Assembly: GCF_032118995.1 (NCBI RefSeq)
Contig: NC_092661.1
Location: forward strand, 12,710,494 to 12,774,493
DNA length: 64,000 nt
Reading direction: 5' to 3'
Origin: Asterias amurensis
Taxonomy: Eukaryota; Echinodermata; Asteroidea; Forcipulatida; Asteriidae
Positions 28,101 through 36,100 of the stretch are shown here, piece by piece; the stretch's first letter is position 1; each line of letters starts with the position of its first letter. A program made the translations under genes and the position numbers. The notes beneath the pieces are model-generated. The model worked only from the letters and a program-made list of their open reading frames with translations, ran no database searches and was not told the origin of the DNA.

Positions 28101-28572
28101 GTTTTGCCCTACAAGATGGCGACTTTCATAGCAAGAAAGGGGTTATTCTTTACGGTCCATTCATTTTTTTCTTTCTCTCCATCTTTTCCAACAGGCTCGG
28201 TATAGGCAAAGAACACAGGGAAAGAAAGAAGGTAAATTTGAGAACTTCATTCAATTTAGATTGATTGGTATTGAACATGTAGAAAAAGTAAAGCCCCAAA
28301 ACCCATCACTAACAAGGTGTATACCTCACCCCCCATAATCAATAACCATACCTCAAACCCATCAATAACCATGCCTCAAAACCAGGTTTCAATAACTATA
28401 CCTCAAAACCTTTAGTCAATAACCATGTCACTTTTTCCTTCATCAGTTGGCATTGCTTCAAGCTGAGAATTCTTTGACAACTTCAGGGTCCACTGTTACA
28501 GCGCCCTCAACTTCAGATGGATCCTCAAGTGCACAATCCATGATAGCAGTTCCTCAGAGTATAGACTTTTGA
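7165..28572 (+). CDS. ctu1: Cytoplasmic tRNA 2-thiolation protein 1, 12 coding exons (361 aa)
   Basis: This is the catalytic subunit (with CTU2) that thiolates U34 of Lys, Glu and Gln tRNAs in the cytosol, taking sulfur from URM1. Exons: 7165-7221, 20598-20721, 21809-21927, 22835-22891, 24359-24494, 24688-24729, 25111-25160, 25525-25589, 26507-26631, 27126-27273, 28195-28231, 28447-28572. All introns are GT-AG, phases agree and the frame stays open. Visible motifs: N-terminal zinc cysteines C5/C8 with C24/C27; PP-loop SGGKDS at residues 57-62, split between exons 2 and 3; CTFC at 139-142; [10 protein letters not shown] at 165-174; C-terminal CxxC pairs at 281/284 and 293/296. Human CTU1 is about 348 aa. 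The first exon carries only 19 codons and is separated by a 13.4-kb intron; it fits because CTU1 proteins begin with a CxxC followed by LKRPKTG. The Ser/Thr-rich last 30 residues are not conserved. Confidence 0.95.
7560..7806. repeat. Cluster of three short inverted repeats
   Basis: Three hairpins lie in a row. At 7560-7596 GTCAACCCTTCTGAC pairs with its complement. At 7664-7727 GTGTAGGACTAGGTTCAAGT is followed by the complementary arm. At 7745-7802 GCGATAACGTAACCCTCCTC pairs with its complement across a GC-rich loop. GTCCAGCGTAC at 7653 and GTATGCTGGAC at 7728 also form an outer pair. This looks like the remains of a foldback element. The AACGTAACCCTCC module recurs at 62466-62506. Confidence 0.6.
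8036..8085. repeat. Short tandem repeat of an ACAACTCGACTGGTCAG unit
   Basis: About 16-17 bp units (ACAACTCGACTGGTCAG) are repeated two to three times with decay. A related array (GGACAACTCGACCGTTC) is at 62118-62180. Both loci also carry the AACGTAACCCTCC hairpin nearby, so they are probably parts of the same dispersed element. Confidence 0.55.
9257..9622. mobile_element. MITE of the AAAGCCATTGGACAC family (copy 1)
   Basis: The ends are TTAAAGCCATTGGACACTTT and, at the right, AGCGTATAATGGCTTTAA. The interior holds GGCTCAATCGGTCATCGGAG, GGAGAAAATAACGGGAAAAC and CACGTTTCACCGTGTCATGA. Two other copies occur at 25796-26152 and, inverted, at 32043-32415. The target site looks like TTAA. No coding capacity. 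Confidence 0.8.
10330..10735 (+). repeat. Diverged direct duplication of about 270 bp
   Basis: Two blocks in the same orientation share the order ATCACTGAGGGCA, AATCAAACA, GGAGCAGAAGGGA, CAGAGTTT and GGGAGATTGAC (10367-10457 and 10630-10723). Many substitutions separate them, so the duplication is old. It lies inside CTU1 intron 1. Confidence 0.6.
12495..12695. repeat. Dispersed repeat (copy 1)
   Basis: It shares GGCCAGTAAAC, ACTGGACAAG, CAGTGGTCTT-like and TTTTCAGTTGAATTATAAT blocks in the same order with 58384-58520. It is probably an eroded non-autonomous element; ends and family are not determined. Confidence 0.45.
13050..13215. repeat. Imperfect foldback segment
   Basis: GGGTAGCGACGAGTTTAAAAC at the left faces GTTTTAAACGGACG...ACGAGTTACTACTC at the right, with a GC-rich centre containing GGTCGTTGCGGTATGAAAGG and its near complement. 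It is likely a decayed MITE in CTU1 intron 1. Confidence 0.5.
13363..13435 (+). repeat. Short tandem repeat, 22-26 bp unit
   Basis: Three imperfect units of the form GATTACGCGC...TTAGAAATA are visible (13363, 13390 and 13413), preceded by a GC-rich alternating purine-pyrimidine stretch (GTACGCGTGCGC). Confidence 0.55.
14212..14475. mobile_element. MITE of the AAAGGCAGTGGACAC family (internally deleted copy)
   Basis: It begins AAAGGCACTGGATAGCTATAG and ends AGGCGTCAAGTGTCTTTAAA. The GGCCCCCTCTGAAGTAACG and GTAGTTTTTTAGAAAGAAGT blocks are present, but the internal GAGGTCTCGAAATC hairpin found in full copies is absent. Confidence 0.75.
15812..16190. mobile_element. MITE related to the AAAGGCAGTGG family, with inserted palindrome
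   Basis: The ends are TTAAAGGGAAAGTACACGTT and ACCAACAGTGTACTTTCCCTTTAA. The interior matches the AAAGGCAGTGG family (CTCCCTCTGAAGTAACGTAG, CGCAACTTCGATGACC), so this is a subfamily with different tips. At its centre a perfect 32-bp palindrome (15976-16007) replaces the usual GAGGTCTCG hairpin. Confidence 0.8.
16683..16928. mobile_element. Palindromic MITE, GGGCCC family (copy 2)
   Basis: Ends GGGCCCAATTTCATAGAGCT and AGCTCTATGAAATTGGGCCC are reverse complements, with paired interior arms and a short loop around AAAATCACGTGGAAATTTGG. It sits 82 bp from another copy of the same family. Confidence 0.88.
17011..17253. mobile_element. Palindromic MITE, GGGCCC family (copy 3)
   Basis: It has the same terminal and internal arms as its neighbour at 16683-16928, but the loop region is arranged in the opposite order (ATGTGATTTTCAGGATGGGC comes before ACAACAGCTGAATACCAG). 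It is therefore inserted in inverted orientation relative to the neighbour. Confidence 0.85.
20368..20534. mobile_element. AGGCCT-ended short element (copy 1)
   Basis: It begins TTCAGGCCTTGAAGTTCGTT and ends near CCGAGGGCCTGCG. The interior holds GGGGCACAGCAG, TTGCAAAGAGCACCACAGCA and GGTGCTGCGGGTTA. Related copies are at 21105-21245, 35717-35855, 42026-42171, 44195-44323 and 46117-46284. This copy ends about 63 bp before CTU1 exon 2. Confidence 0.65.
21105..21245. mobile_element. AGGCCT-ended short element (copy 2, partial)
   Basis: It shares ACAGGCCTTGAGTTTCATTC, GGGCACAGCA, CACTTCTATGAGGA and AGAGCACCACGGCAATTGCT with the other copies. The right end is not clear. Confidence 0.55.
21374..21757. 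mobile_element. MITE of the AAAGGCAGTGGACAC family (full copy)
   Basis: Terminal repeats are TTAAAGACAGTGGACACTAT (left) and ATAGTGTCCACTGCCTTTAA (right). The central hairpin ATTTCGAGACCTCGAA / TTGAGGTCTCAAAATC is present. It lies in CTU1 intron 2, about 50 bp upstream of exon 3. Confidence 0.88.
22005..22345 (+). mobile_element. tRNA-derived SINE split by a GGGCCC MITE
   Basis: A tRNA-like head begins GGGTTGTAGCTCAGCTG (A box) at 22013-22029. After the foldback at 22028-22276 it resumes as GGTAGAGCGCTGGAACGTTA with a B-box-like GGTTCAAGCCCC (22313-22325). Removing the insert restores the usual GCTCAGCTGGTAGAGCG order of a tRNA head. Non-coding; in CTU1 intron 3. Confidence 0.75.
22028..22276. 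mobile_element. Palindromic MITE, GGGCCC family (copy 4, nested in a SINE)
   Basis: Ends GGGCCCAATTTCATAGAGCT and AGCTCTATGAAATTGGCCCC, with arms carrying TTGCTTAAGC and its partner. It is more diverged than copies 1-3, especially around the loop. It interrupts the tRNA-like head of a SINE. Confidence 0.8.
22413..22702 (+). mobile_element. tRNA-derived composite SINE
   Basis: It contains TCTGACTGGCACCCATGAAC, a tRNA-like head TGTAGCTCAGTTGGTGAAGC (A box) with a B-box-like GGTTCAAATCC, and a CAGTTTCTC tail. The same order of modules is seen at 27571-27790, 41757-42010 (minus), 48720-48900, 50880-51150 and 53160-53330. Confidence 0.7.
23936..24311. mobile_element. MITE of the AAAGGCAGTGGACAC family, 48 bp upstream of CTU1 exon 5
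   Basis: Full-length: left TTAAAGACAGTGGACACTAT, central ATTTCGAGACCTCAAA / TTGAGGTCTCGAAATC hairpin, right ATAGTGTCCACTGCCTTT. Its right end is 48 bp from the start of exon 5, so the branch point for that exon must lie in or right next to the element. Confidence 0.88.
24813..25001. mobile_element. Palindromic MITE, GGGCCC family (short copy)
   Basis: Ends GGGCCCAATTTCATTGAGCT and AGATCTATGAAATTGGGCCC flank arms that have lost much of the central hairpin (about 190 bp against 245 bp). Located in CTU1 intron 6. Confidence 0.78.
25342..25450. mobile_element. Partial MITE of the AAAGGCAGTGGACAC family
   Basis: The left third of the element is present (TTAAAGGCAGTGGACACTAT, GTAATTACTCAAAATAAT, AATGGGGAGAGG, GTATAAAACAT). 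The rest is missing. It lies in CTU1 intron 7, about 75 bp before exon 8. Confidence 0.75.
25796..26152. mobile_element. MITE of the AAAGCCATTGGACAC family (copy 2)
   Basis: The interior is near-identical to 9257-9622 (GTCCAAAGGCCCACACTTCG, GGCTCAATCGGTCATCGGAG, CACGTTTCGCTGTGTCATGA), and the right end reads GTGTCCAATGGCTTTAA. The left tip is eroded. Located in CTU1 intron 8 after a TC-rich run (25750-25768). Confidence 0.82.
26690..26960 (+). mobile_element. tRNA(Leu-like)-derived SINE
   Basis: A head reading CATGGCTAAGAGGTCAAGAG is followed by GAGCAAGACACTTAACCACC and GTGTTTCTGCCCTTAGCTGC, the body found at other SINE copies here. The B box is weak. In CTU1 intron 9. Confidence 0.6.
27571..27790 (+). 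mobile_element. tRNA-derived composite SINE
   Basis: Modules in order: CTTGAGGTGATCCCCTGGC, GCTGCCGCTTCCCAGGT, TTCTGACTGGCACCCACAAG, then a tRNA-like head GGGCTAGATAGCTCAGTTGG. The copy is cut shortly after the A box. In CTU1 intron 10. Confidence 0.65.
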
Positions 28573-28964
28573 TGACGCCCCCACACACATGGTGTCTTCA
28601 GTGTTCCAGTAACAATGTCTACTCAATATACAACGATCAGGGACGTCATACTTTTTTAGCATTATTTTACGGATTTTTTAAAATTTGTATAGACATTATA
28701 TTTATTTTTAAGGTCAGGCAGTTTGCCAGACATTAGTCAAAACCAAGTTGCAAATGGCTAATTGGTCATCTTTTTCTTAAAGAATAATATTAGAAAGCCA
28801 GTCTCATGCGGATGTCGTATCAAGATACTTTCTTATCTTCCAGATGTTACATATGCCCCATGAAGCTGAGCGGCAGATATTTTTGATGTGTTTGTTGAAG
28901 GTGAGGTGCTGGTAGCACCAGTCATTTTGAACCTCTTGTTGGTGTCATTATACTTGAACTTGAA

Positions 28965-29110
28965 ATGTTGTCGCTATTTTCTAACATGTAGTTAGTGCAG
29001 CCATTTTTGTACCAGTAATTTCGGGAGCCATTATTAAACATGTAAATGTGGATCCTTTTCACATCTTTAGTTGGGATACAATTTCGGAAAATTCACTTCC
29101 GTCTTAATGA
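28965..29110. repeat. Dispersed repeat with AACATGTAG(T)TxGTGCAGCCA blocks (copy 1)
   Basis: It shares ATGTAGTTAGTGCAGCCATT, GAGCCATTATTAAAC, CTTTTCACATCTTTAGTTGG and GATACAATTTCGGAAAAT with 29730-30020 and 56800-57060. Ends are not defined. Confidence 0.5.
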
Positions 29111-29729
29111 CACCAACTAATTTTGAACGTAAATTTGTGTTTTGAATGGTCTGAGGTGATATTCAAACTAAGTAATTTATTGCTGAATGATGAACATTAA
29201 CTCGATCTTAAAATGATAAACTTGCCTAAAATAAAAATCAAATTGCTTACTTGAAACTCATGTTCATAATTATTTATTGCAAGACTGTATGTATTGCCTT
29301 TTTCATTCAGAAGATATAGATCAACAAGATACTTTTAACAATTTCGTATTTACAATGCCTTGGAGTTATTTTAAAAGACTCCTTTGTAAACGAACAAACA
29401 TACCAATTGGTTTTAATTCTGTTTTAGGTCTTATACACCGTTGTGTACATGTATATAGCACTGTTTACTCAGTACTTTCTCACGGCTCAGTACTCAAACC
29501 CCTGACCTTTGCATTGCTAGAGCAATCCTTCATTCACAAATCACAAATCCATTCTTGCGATGCATCACACATCAAACAATTTACCAAAAAATCATTGTCA
29601 TCGACAAATATGTGACTAATGCCTACTAAAATATGTTATAATAAAAGTCCTGCACCAAAGCAAATCAATTTTTAATTACAGGCCTATACATTTCTATGCT
29701 GAATATAAGCAGGTGACCTGGGGCCAGTT

Positions 29730-30020
29730 TAGACTTCGTGTCAAAACATACAAAAACAACATTCCAAGTCATACCACATTGCCCTGGTAAACAGTTCATT
29801 TTGTGTTGAGGCCACTTAAGCCCGATTTTGGGGTCTGAAAAGCTGTTTTTTAGTTAATACTCATGGTGTAGTCATTTTTGAACGTGTAGTAGGGGGAGCC
29901 ATTATTAAACTTGTAGTTTGGGAGCCTTTTCACATCTTTAGTTAGGATAAAATTATGGAAAATCTTGTTAACATACATGTATGTGCCACTTCCGTCTTGA
30001 GGGCTGTGTTGTGATGAAGG
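29730..30020. repeat. Dispersed repeat (copy 2 of the same family)
   Basis: Shared blocks are GTGTCAAAACATACAAAAAC, CATTGCCCTGGTAA, GAACGTGTAGTAGGGGGAGC, CATTATTAAACTTGTAGTTT and CACATCTTTAGTTAGGATA. It carries more of the left part than copy 1 and aligns with 56800-57060. Confidence 0.5.
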
Positions 30021-30167
30021 ATTTAGGGAATTATGCAAATGATATGAATGATAATGAGCAAATTTAAATTTGCATACAAAGACACAAACATGTACAGTAT
30101 TGTCATAGAAAAATGATTCTGGCAAACTCCGCTAAACAATCCCATCTGACGGTTCTCTTTTGTTGTT

Positions 30168-33100
30168 CTACCTTACTGTGGATGGAACAGCCAGTGTAAC
30201 CCCTTGCAGATCCCTACAAGCTTCATCTAACGCTGACCCTGTGAATTGCAGAATGACAGAGTTGTGCTTGGCCTCTAGTTTGGAGTTTGGACGGACTTTC
30301 TGGGGAACCCCTGAAAAAAAATTATTGAGACGAATTCAAAAAATTGTGATAAATCATTTCACGTCGGATGACATGTATGCTGTACTTGCCAACTTGTCCA
30401 AATTGGTACCCCTTTACAATGCATTTTCATAAATGCCAGGAACAGCTTTGGTCATGGTATGTATGTCCTTTGTTTTGTGGTCAGTTGGACACTTGATGTG
30501 TCTATTCACCAGGGCCCAATTTCACTTAGGTGCTAAGCACAAAAATTTGCTAAGCATGAAACTTCTTCCTTGATAAAAACAGGATTACCAACCAAATTTC
30601 CATTTATTGCATGTTACTCTTTACTGGTATTCAGCTGTTGTTTGTTGTTTGCTTGTTCTGAGAATCACGTGGAAATTTGGTTGGCAATCCTGTTTTTATC
30701 AAGGAAGAAATCTCATGCTAAGCAAATTTTTGTGCTTAGCAGCGCTATGAAATTGGGCCCTGGATTTTCCATTGTGTAGTGTGCACAGGCGTGCAACTTA
30801 CGCTAAGCATTGTTCCCTCTGTACAAAGAGGGTCAGATGGTACTGGAATTCATGCTCAAAATCTCACTTTTTAGGGTGTTATTGTGTTATCCCCAATTCC
30901 AGACCTCTAGTACTATTGTTTATCATTAGTATTAGTACTTACATAATACATCTCCCTCTTCACATGTCCATTCTTCATTACCATTAAGTATTGCTTCACC
31001 TTTTAACATCAGTATTAGCACATCATCAGCTATAACAACAAATACAACGAAAGTACATGTACATGGTATTGTTGTAATCATTTAAAATAAATACAGCATT
31101 ACCGACCATAATGAGTTTGATTAAAGCATAAAAGGTGTTTAAAGCTTTGCATAGTGTGGACAAGTATGTATAGCTAATAATCAAGAGCTTTGATTAATAA
31201 AGTTGCCTATCGTGGCCAAGCGGTTAAGAGCCGCCGCCACCAAAGTCAAGCTTTGGTGCATCTGGTCGGCAGAGTGTTTTGGTTTGAGTCCAGGTCATAA
31301 CACTCGACGTGTCGTTCAGCAAGATGCCTTACCGTTATTGCTTTGTCCTTCTGATGGGAGGCAAAGCCGTAGCTCCCGTATGTTCCATCAATGCACGTAA
31401 AAGACCCCAGTATACATTCATCGATAAGATTGTGTCAGGCAGTTTGTTATCTTTCATAATTTGAACACTGCACTCAAAAAGGAGGAAGAAGAAGATGAAG
31501 ATGAAGATGCTTACCCCAGAAAACTTGAGGAATATCAAGAGCTTGGATTGCAGTACCGGGCGGTACATCGGGGGTTATTGCACTGGGTGGATCAGTGGGC
31601 TTTCTTCCTTCAGATCTCATCATTTTACTCTTAAGTTGTGAAGCACCATCCCCTTGATCATACAATAGAAAGATAAATATCAAAACCGAAAGTTAGTGGC
31701 GAATGTCAAAGCTTTCAGTCAAGTAATGTCAACATCAGTTTGTGTCCCACAGACCCCCTTGTAGCGAGGCCTTCATTGCCGAGGTCAAATGATGACAAAA
31801 TTCATGTCACGCACAATTCTCAGTTGATGAAAGATCTTTCTTTGACTTTAGTGAAGGAGCTTTTTGAGCTTTGCAGTAGGTCACGGCCATCAGGTTGGCT
31901 TAGTGGTTTTATTTCCCTGCCTTTCATCTCTGTGGACCCCAGTTTGAATCCCGCCTTCGGACAATGCTTCAAGTGCAGACGGTCATGGCACTTGTATCCT
32001 TGAGCAAGATACTTCATCATAATAACTTGTTCAGATGGGCCATTAAAGCCATTGGACCCTTTCGGTACAGAAAAAAAAGAAAAAGTTCACAGATTTACAA
32101 ATAACTTAAAGGGTTTACAGAAGGTAGTGGTGAAAGACTTCTCTTGAAATATTATTCCATGAAATGCTTTACTTTTTGAGAAAACAGAAAAACAATATCA
32201 ATTCTCGATAGCAAGAATTACGGATTTATTTTTAACACATGTCATGCCACGGCGAAACGCGCAGAAACAAGGGTGGGTTTTCCCGTTATTTTCTCCCGAC
32301 TCCAATGACCGATTGAGCCTAAATTTTCACAGGTTTGTTATTTGATATAGAAGTTGTGATACACGATGTGTGGCCTTGGACAATACTGTTTACCGAAAGG
32401 GTCCAATGGCTTTAAGCCGTTGGTCCTGTGCTCTTTGATTGTTAGTGCACATAAAACAACCTAGAACACTTATCTTGGAAGAGTAGGGGTTCACTCCGGT
32501 GTTTCTGGTTCACACAGCAAACACCCTTGTTTACAGGGTTCCCCTTGCCAGCTACAGATATGAAGTTTTAAGTTCATGAGGCATCATTGGTTTCATTACT
32601 ATAAATATACAAAAATATTAATAACAAATTGGGGCGGGATTTGTGAACAAAATTATCCGAAACAGACTCACCAATGACAGTACTTCCAACTTGGTGTGCA
32701 ATGGTCTTAGAGTTGATGGCAATTGAGTACAGCCCATCAAGAGGAACGTCTGAAAGGAACCTAGTCTTCGACAGCTTCTGTATTAATACCTGCAATTTGA
32801 GAAGAAATTTGTTACCAAACTTACCCTTCAATCAAAGGGGCGAAAAACTGACAATTACTGCATCAAATGTTACCTCAACTGGATAATGAGCTTCTATTGC
32901 AGGGTCAGATCTAGCAGCTCTCTGCTTCCATTTCTCCATCTTTTTTGTGAAATCTGCAGTAGTTTCCTGTTTGTACTTTGGACAGAATGGAAAAAAAAAA
33001 TGAGTTTACTGAAAACAATCTTAACAAGTTAACACAAGGGAAATTTGCCTCTGGTGTGTCTACGAAGAGCCACAAAGAGTCTTGCAAGTTTCCAAGTAAA

Positions 33101-36100
33101 AACCTAGTTACTTGTTATTTCCACATACCTCTTCCCCTCAATCGCTCATGCATCAATTATCTCGATGAGGTGTCTTAAAATATTTAGATACAACCAGGAA
33201 AACTATAATCAATTGATCATTATTACTTTTTTAACTCCTTTAATAGCTATACCTGTTTCACTGTCTCAACGACATGTGCATTCTTGATGATGACAAGCTG
33301 GCATGCTGACAATGTCTTCACAGACGCTGAACTTTGACGTCCGGTGAAAAGACCTGAGATAAAACCAAAAACAATTAAAGCTATTTTTTTTAACAATTGA
33401 AAATCATACCTTGGGAAAGACTGTTTTTTTTTTTGTTTTTTTTTAATTCACCCATCAGCCCTTATAAACAAACAATTTTGCATTTTGCAAGTGTTTGTAT
33501 GTTATATGTTTCGAAGTGGCTTCATGTGTCAAAATTGGTACTGACAAGTACAATTTTGTTTGGCAAAAAGTTGTTAATTTTGTATTTTTACAATTTTGTT
33601 TAATATCACAATGCTGCCGAACCTCCACTTCAAGGTGTGGGCTACACTAAACTGGTTTGGGCTATACTCCTAGAAACAGATATACCACTATTTCACTCTG
33701 TAAAGATGTAGGCAAGGGTATCGTCCACTAGGAGCCCGGCTGGTAGAGCAGAATGCACTACCAACATTTCTTATAAAGCAAAGGTCAAGTGCCTTGCTCA
33801 AGGGCAGAAGTGTCAAGACCGGGTATCGAACCCGCACTCTGCTGCTTACAACACCAAAGCTTGGGTCACAGGCACAATACCACTTGGCTATGACACGCCA
33901 CAAACTAAAAAATATAAATGTACATAATCATGTGTGAACAATAACAATGACAATAAAAAATGTGTTCAACAGAGAAAGTAAATTCGCACCTTCCTCTCCA
34001 TGCCACACTGGCCATTTTGTGCTGTCTAACGTGGATAACAACTCCTTCTCTTGGAACACTTCAACCCTGAAAATAAAATAAAAACCACTTACCGTAAAAG
34101 TGTTGCCTCAAAATCAACATGAGTAATAATTGGTTCATTTTGTGTTTATATGCTAGGAGCTAGATCAAGGCACACTTTACAACATTATTATTCATGTTCA
34201 TCAGGGATACTTCAGACATTCATGTTACTTTCTAAACTCCCTGGGGAGCACACAACAACTGCGTACATTAGCGCTGTAAGGCTTGTAAAGGGTTACTCCA
34301 ACCACCAACACAATGTTGTCTCAAACCCTCCAAGGTTCCCATTTATTCACCTAGATTAAAGGGAAGGTACACGTTTGGTACCAGGCCACACAGTGCACAC
34401 GTCTCTATATGAACACAGCCAGGGGGCCCCGACGGCTCGGGTTACCGACATGACGTCACGTTTATGCAAATGAAGGCTCCCTTTTAGGGGCGGGGTGGGT
34501 TCCCCTAATCTCTTGAAAACCATTTTAAAAATACTTGCGCATTTAATAAAAAATAATAAAAAATATTTCAGGTTTAAAAAGTCATGTTTAATCATTTAAA
34601 TTATTAAAAAAACACTGCAGCCACCCTTTAAGAGAAGCAATTATAGTGTCAAAAGTATATCATAAAAACTTCTGACAGATCCAGTTTCCTCTAACTTGCT
34701 CACAAACCTGCCCTTGATTATAATGACAATCTCGTCAACAGGATCCCCAGCCATTGCAATAACAGAGTCGGATGGCGCTAACGTCACGATCGGACCGTCT
34801 TGCTGTATAGACTTGATTAATGACTGCACTGCAGCATCTTCCCAATGCTTGAATAAGGGCACCTGCAAAAAAACATTTGATTTTCTTGGTTAATATACTA
34901 ATATACTTGGTTAAAATACAAAAGAACCTACTGGAAAATGGAAGGGAACGTAATTAGAGCCAGCATTATAATAGCCCCTCGGTTTTCCAACAAGAAACAC
35001 TAAACTTCTATCATTATGATCATGGACAGAAATTGAATAGTATTGTTAAAGACAAGTGTTTTGATAGAGCGAGGATCCTTACATCACTTTCTTGTACAAA
35101 GACCTATGGGGACGTCGCTAAACCAAACCCACAAAACTAAGTTCAAACATAGAGGGAACATAGAGAAGTATAAATTTTACAGGGTCAGTAAATGTGTATG
35201 TAGGAGTGTCTATTGACTCAAACTGAGGACTTAAAACACTATGTGGACTTCTTACACCACGTCCACATAATGTTTTGTGGGGGGGGTGACTTCTAGACTT
35301 GTAGATTAACCTTTCATCAATATCAGTTCCTTCTTTACCTCTTTCAGTACTGCTTCGACAATTCTTTGCATGAGTTCTGATTGGCTGACAGCACCACTGG
35401 TATCCAGGTATCTCTTTTTAACATAGTAATCCATGAGGCTAGTGGGAACCATCCTATCCTTTAAAGCCATCTTCAGGGCGTCTATTTTTAGCACCAGCAT
35501 TATGACTCTGACAACAGACAAAGCAGCAATTCAATTAAATAAAAAAATTATTGTAATCAGATGAAACTATATAATATATTCAACAGAAATGATCGAGCTG
35601 GAGTCCAGTGCTCTTAACCTCTTGGCCATGACAAGCTATAAGCTTTATATAACATTTTTTCCAGAAATATTAATAGAAACAAGTAAAAGTTATTCTCGTC
35701 AGAGTTTAGTGCAATGTTCAGGCCTTGACCTTTGCTCTCCAAGGGGCACAACAAAGGGGCATCTCTATGAGGAAACTTTGCAAAGGGCACCACAGCAAAA
35801 GCACAGGGCACCACTGCAATTTCTGTTGGTGCCGTGGGTTAATTTGAGGCCTGAATATTTAAACACAGAAACCAAGAGGATTACTTTTGAGTCGTCTTGA
35901 CCGTTGCTGTGCAGGGAAGATCATAAAGTGTTGACAGCTCCCCAAACAGTTCTCCATCGGAGAGATTTGCGATGATACTTCCAGATGAAGACACGACCTG
36001 AGCTTCTCCATCAATTAGGATGTATATCCCCTTTGCTACTTCACCTGAGTAAAAGGTCGATGACATGAGATTACACAAAATTTTGGCAAAGGTTTTGGGT

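Larger units (their letters stand above)
28573..30167. other. Convergent intergenic region between CTU1 and the CNB-like gene
   Basis: The 3' ends of two convergent genes face each other over 1.6 kb. A candidate CTU1 polyadenylation signal AATAAA is at 29230-29235, and minus-strand AATAAA motifs (TTTATT) occur at 29176 and 29274. Two copies of a dispersed repeat occupy 28965-29110 and 29730-30020. No exon is recognised; the 112-aa ORF at 29277-29615 has no visible domain. Confidence 0.5.

Noticed and set aside
35306-35338. CNB-like exon 3 extending through KKELILMK to a later donor (GTTAAT)
   Set aside because: That donor would put the next exon out of frame. The upstream donor (GAG|GTAAAG) joins in phase to VPLFKHW.
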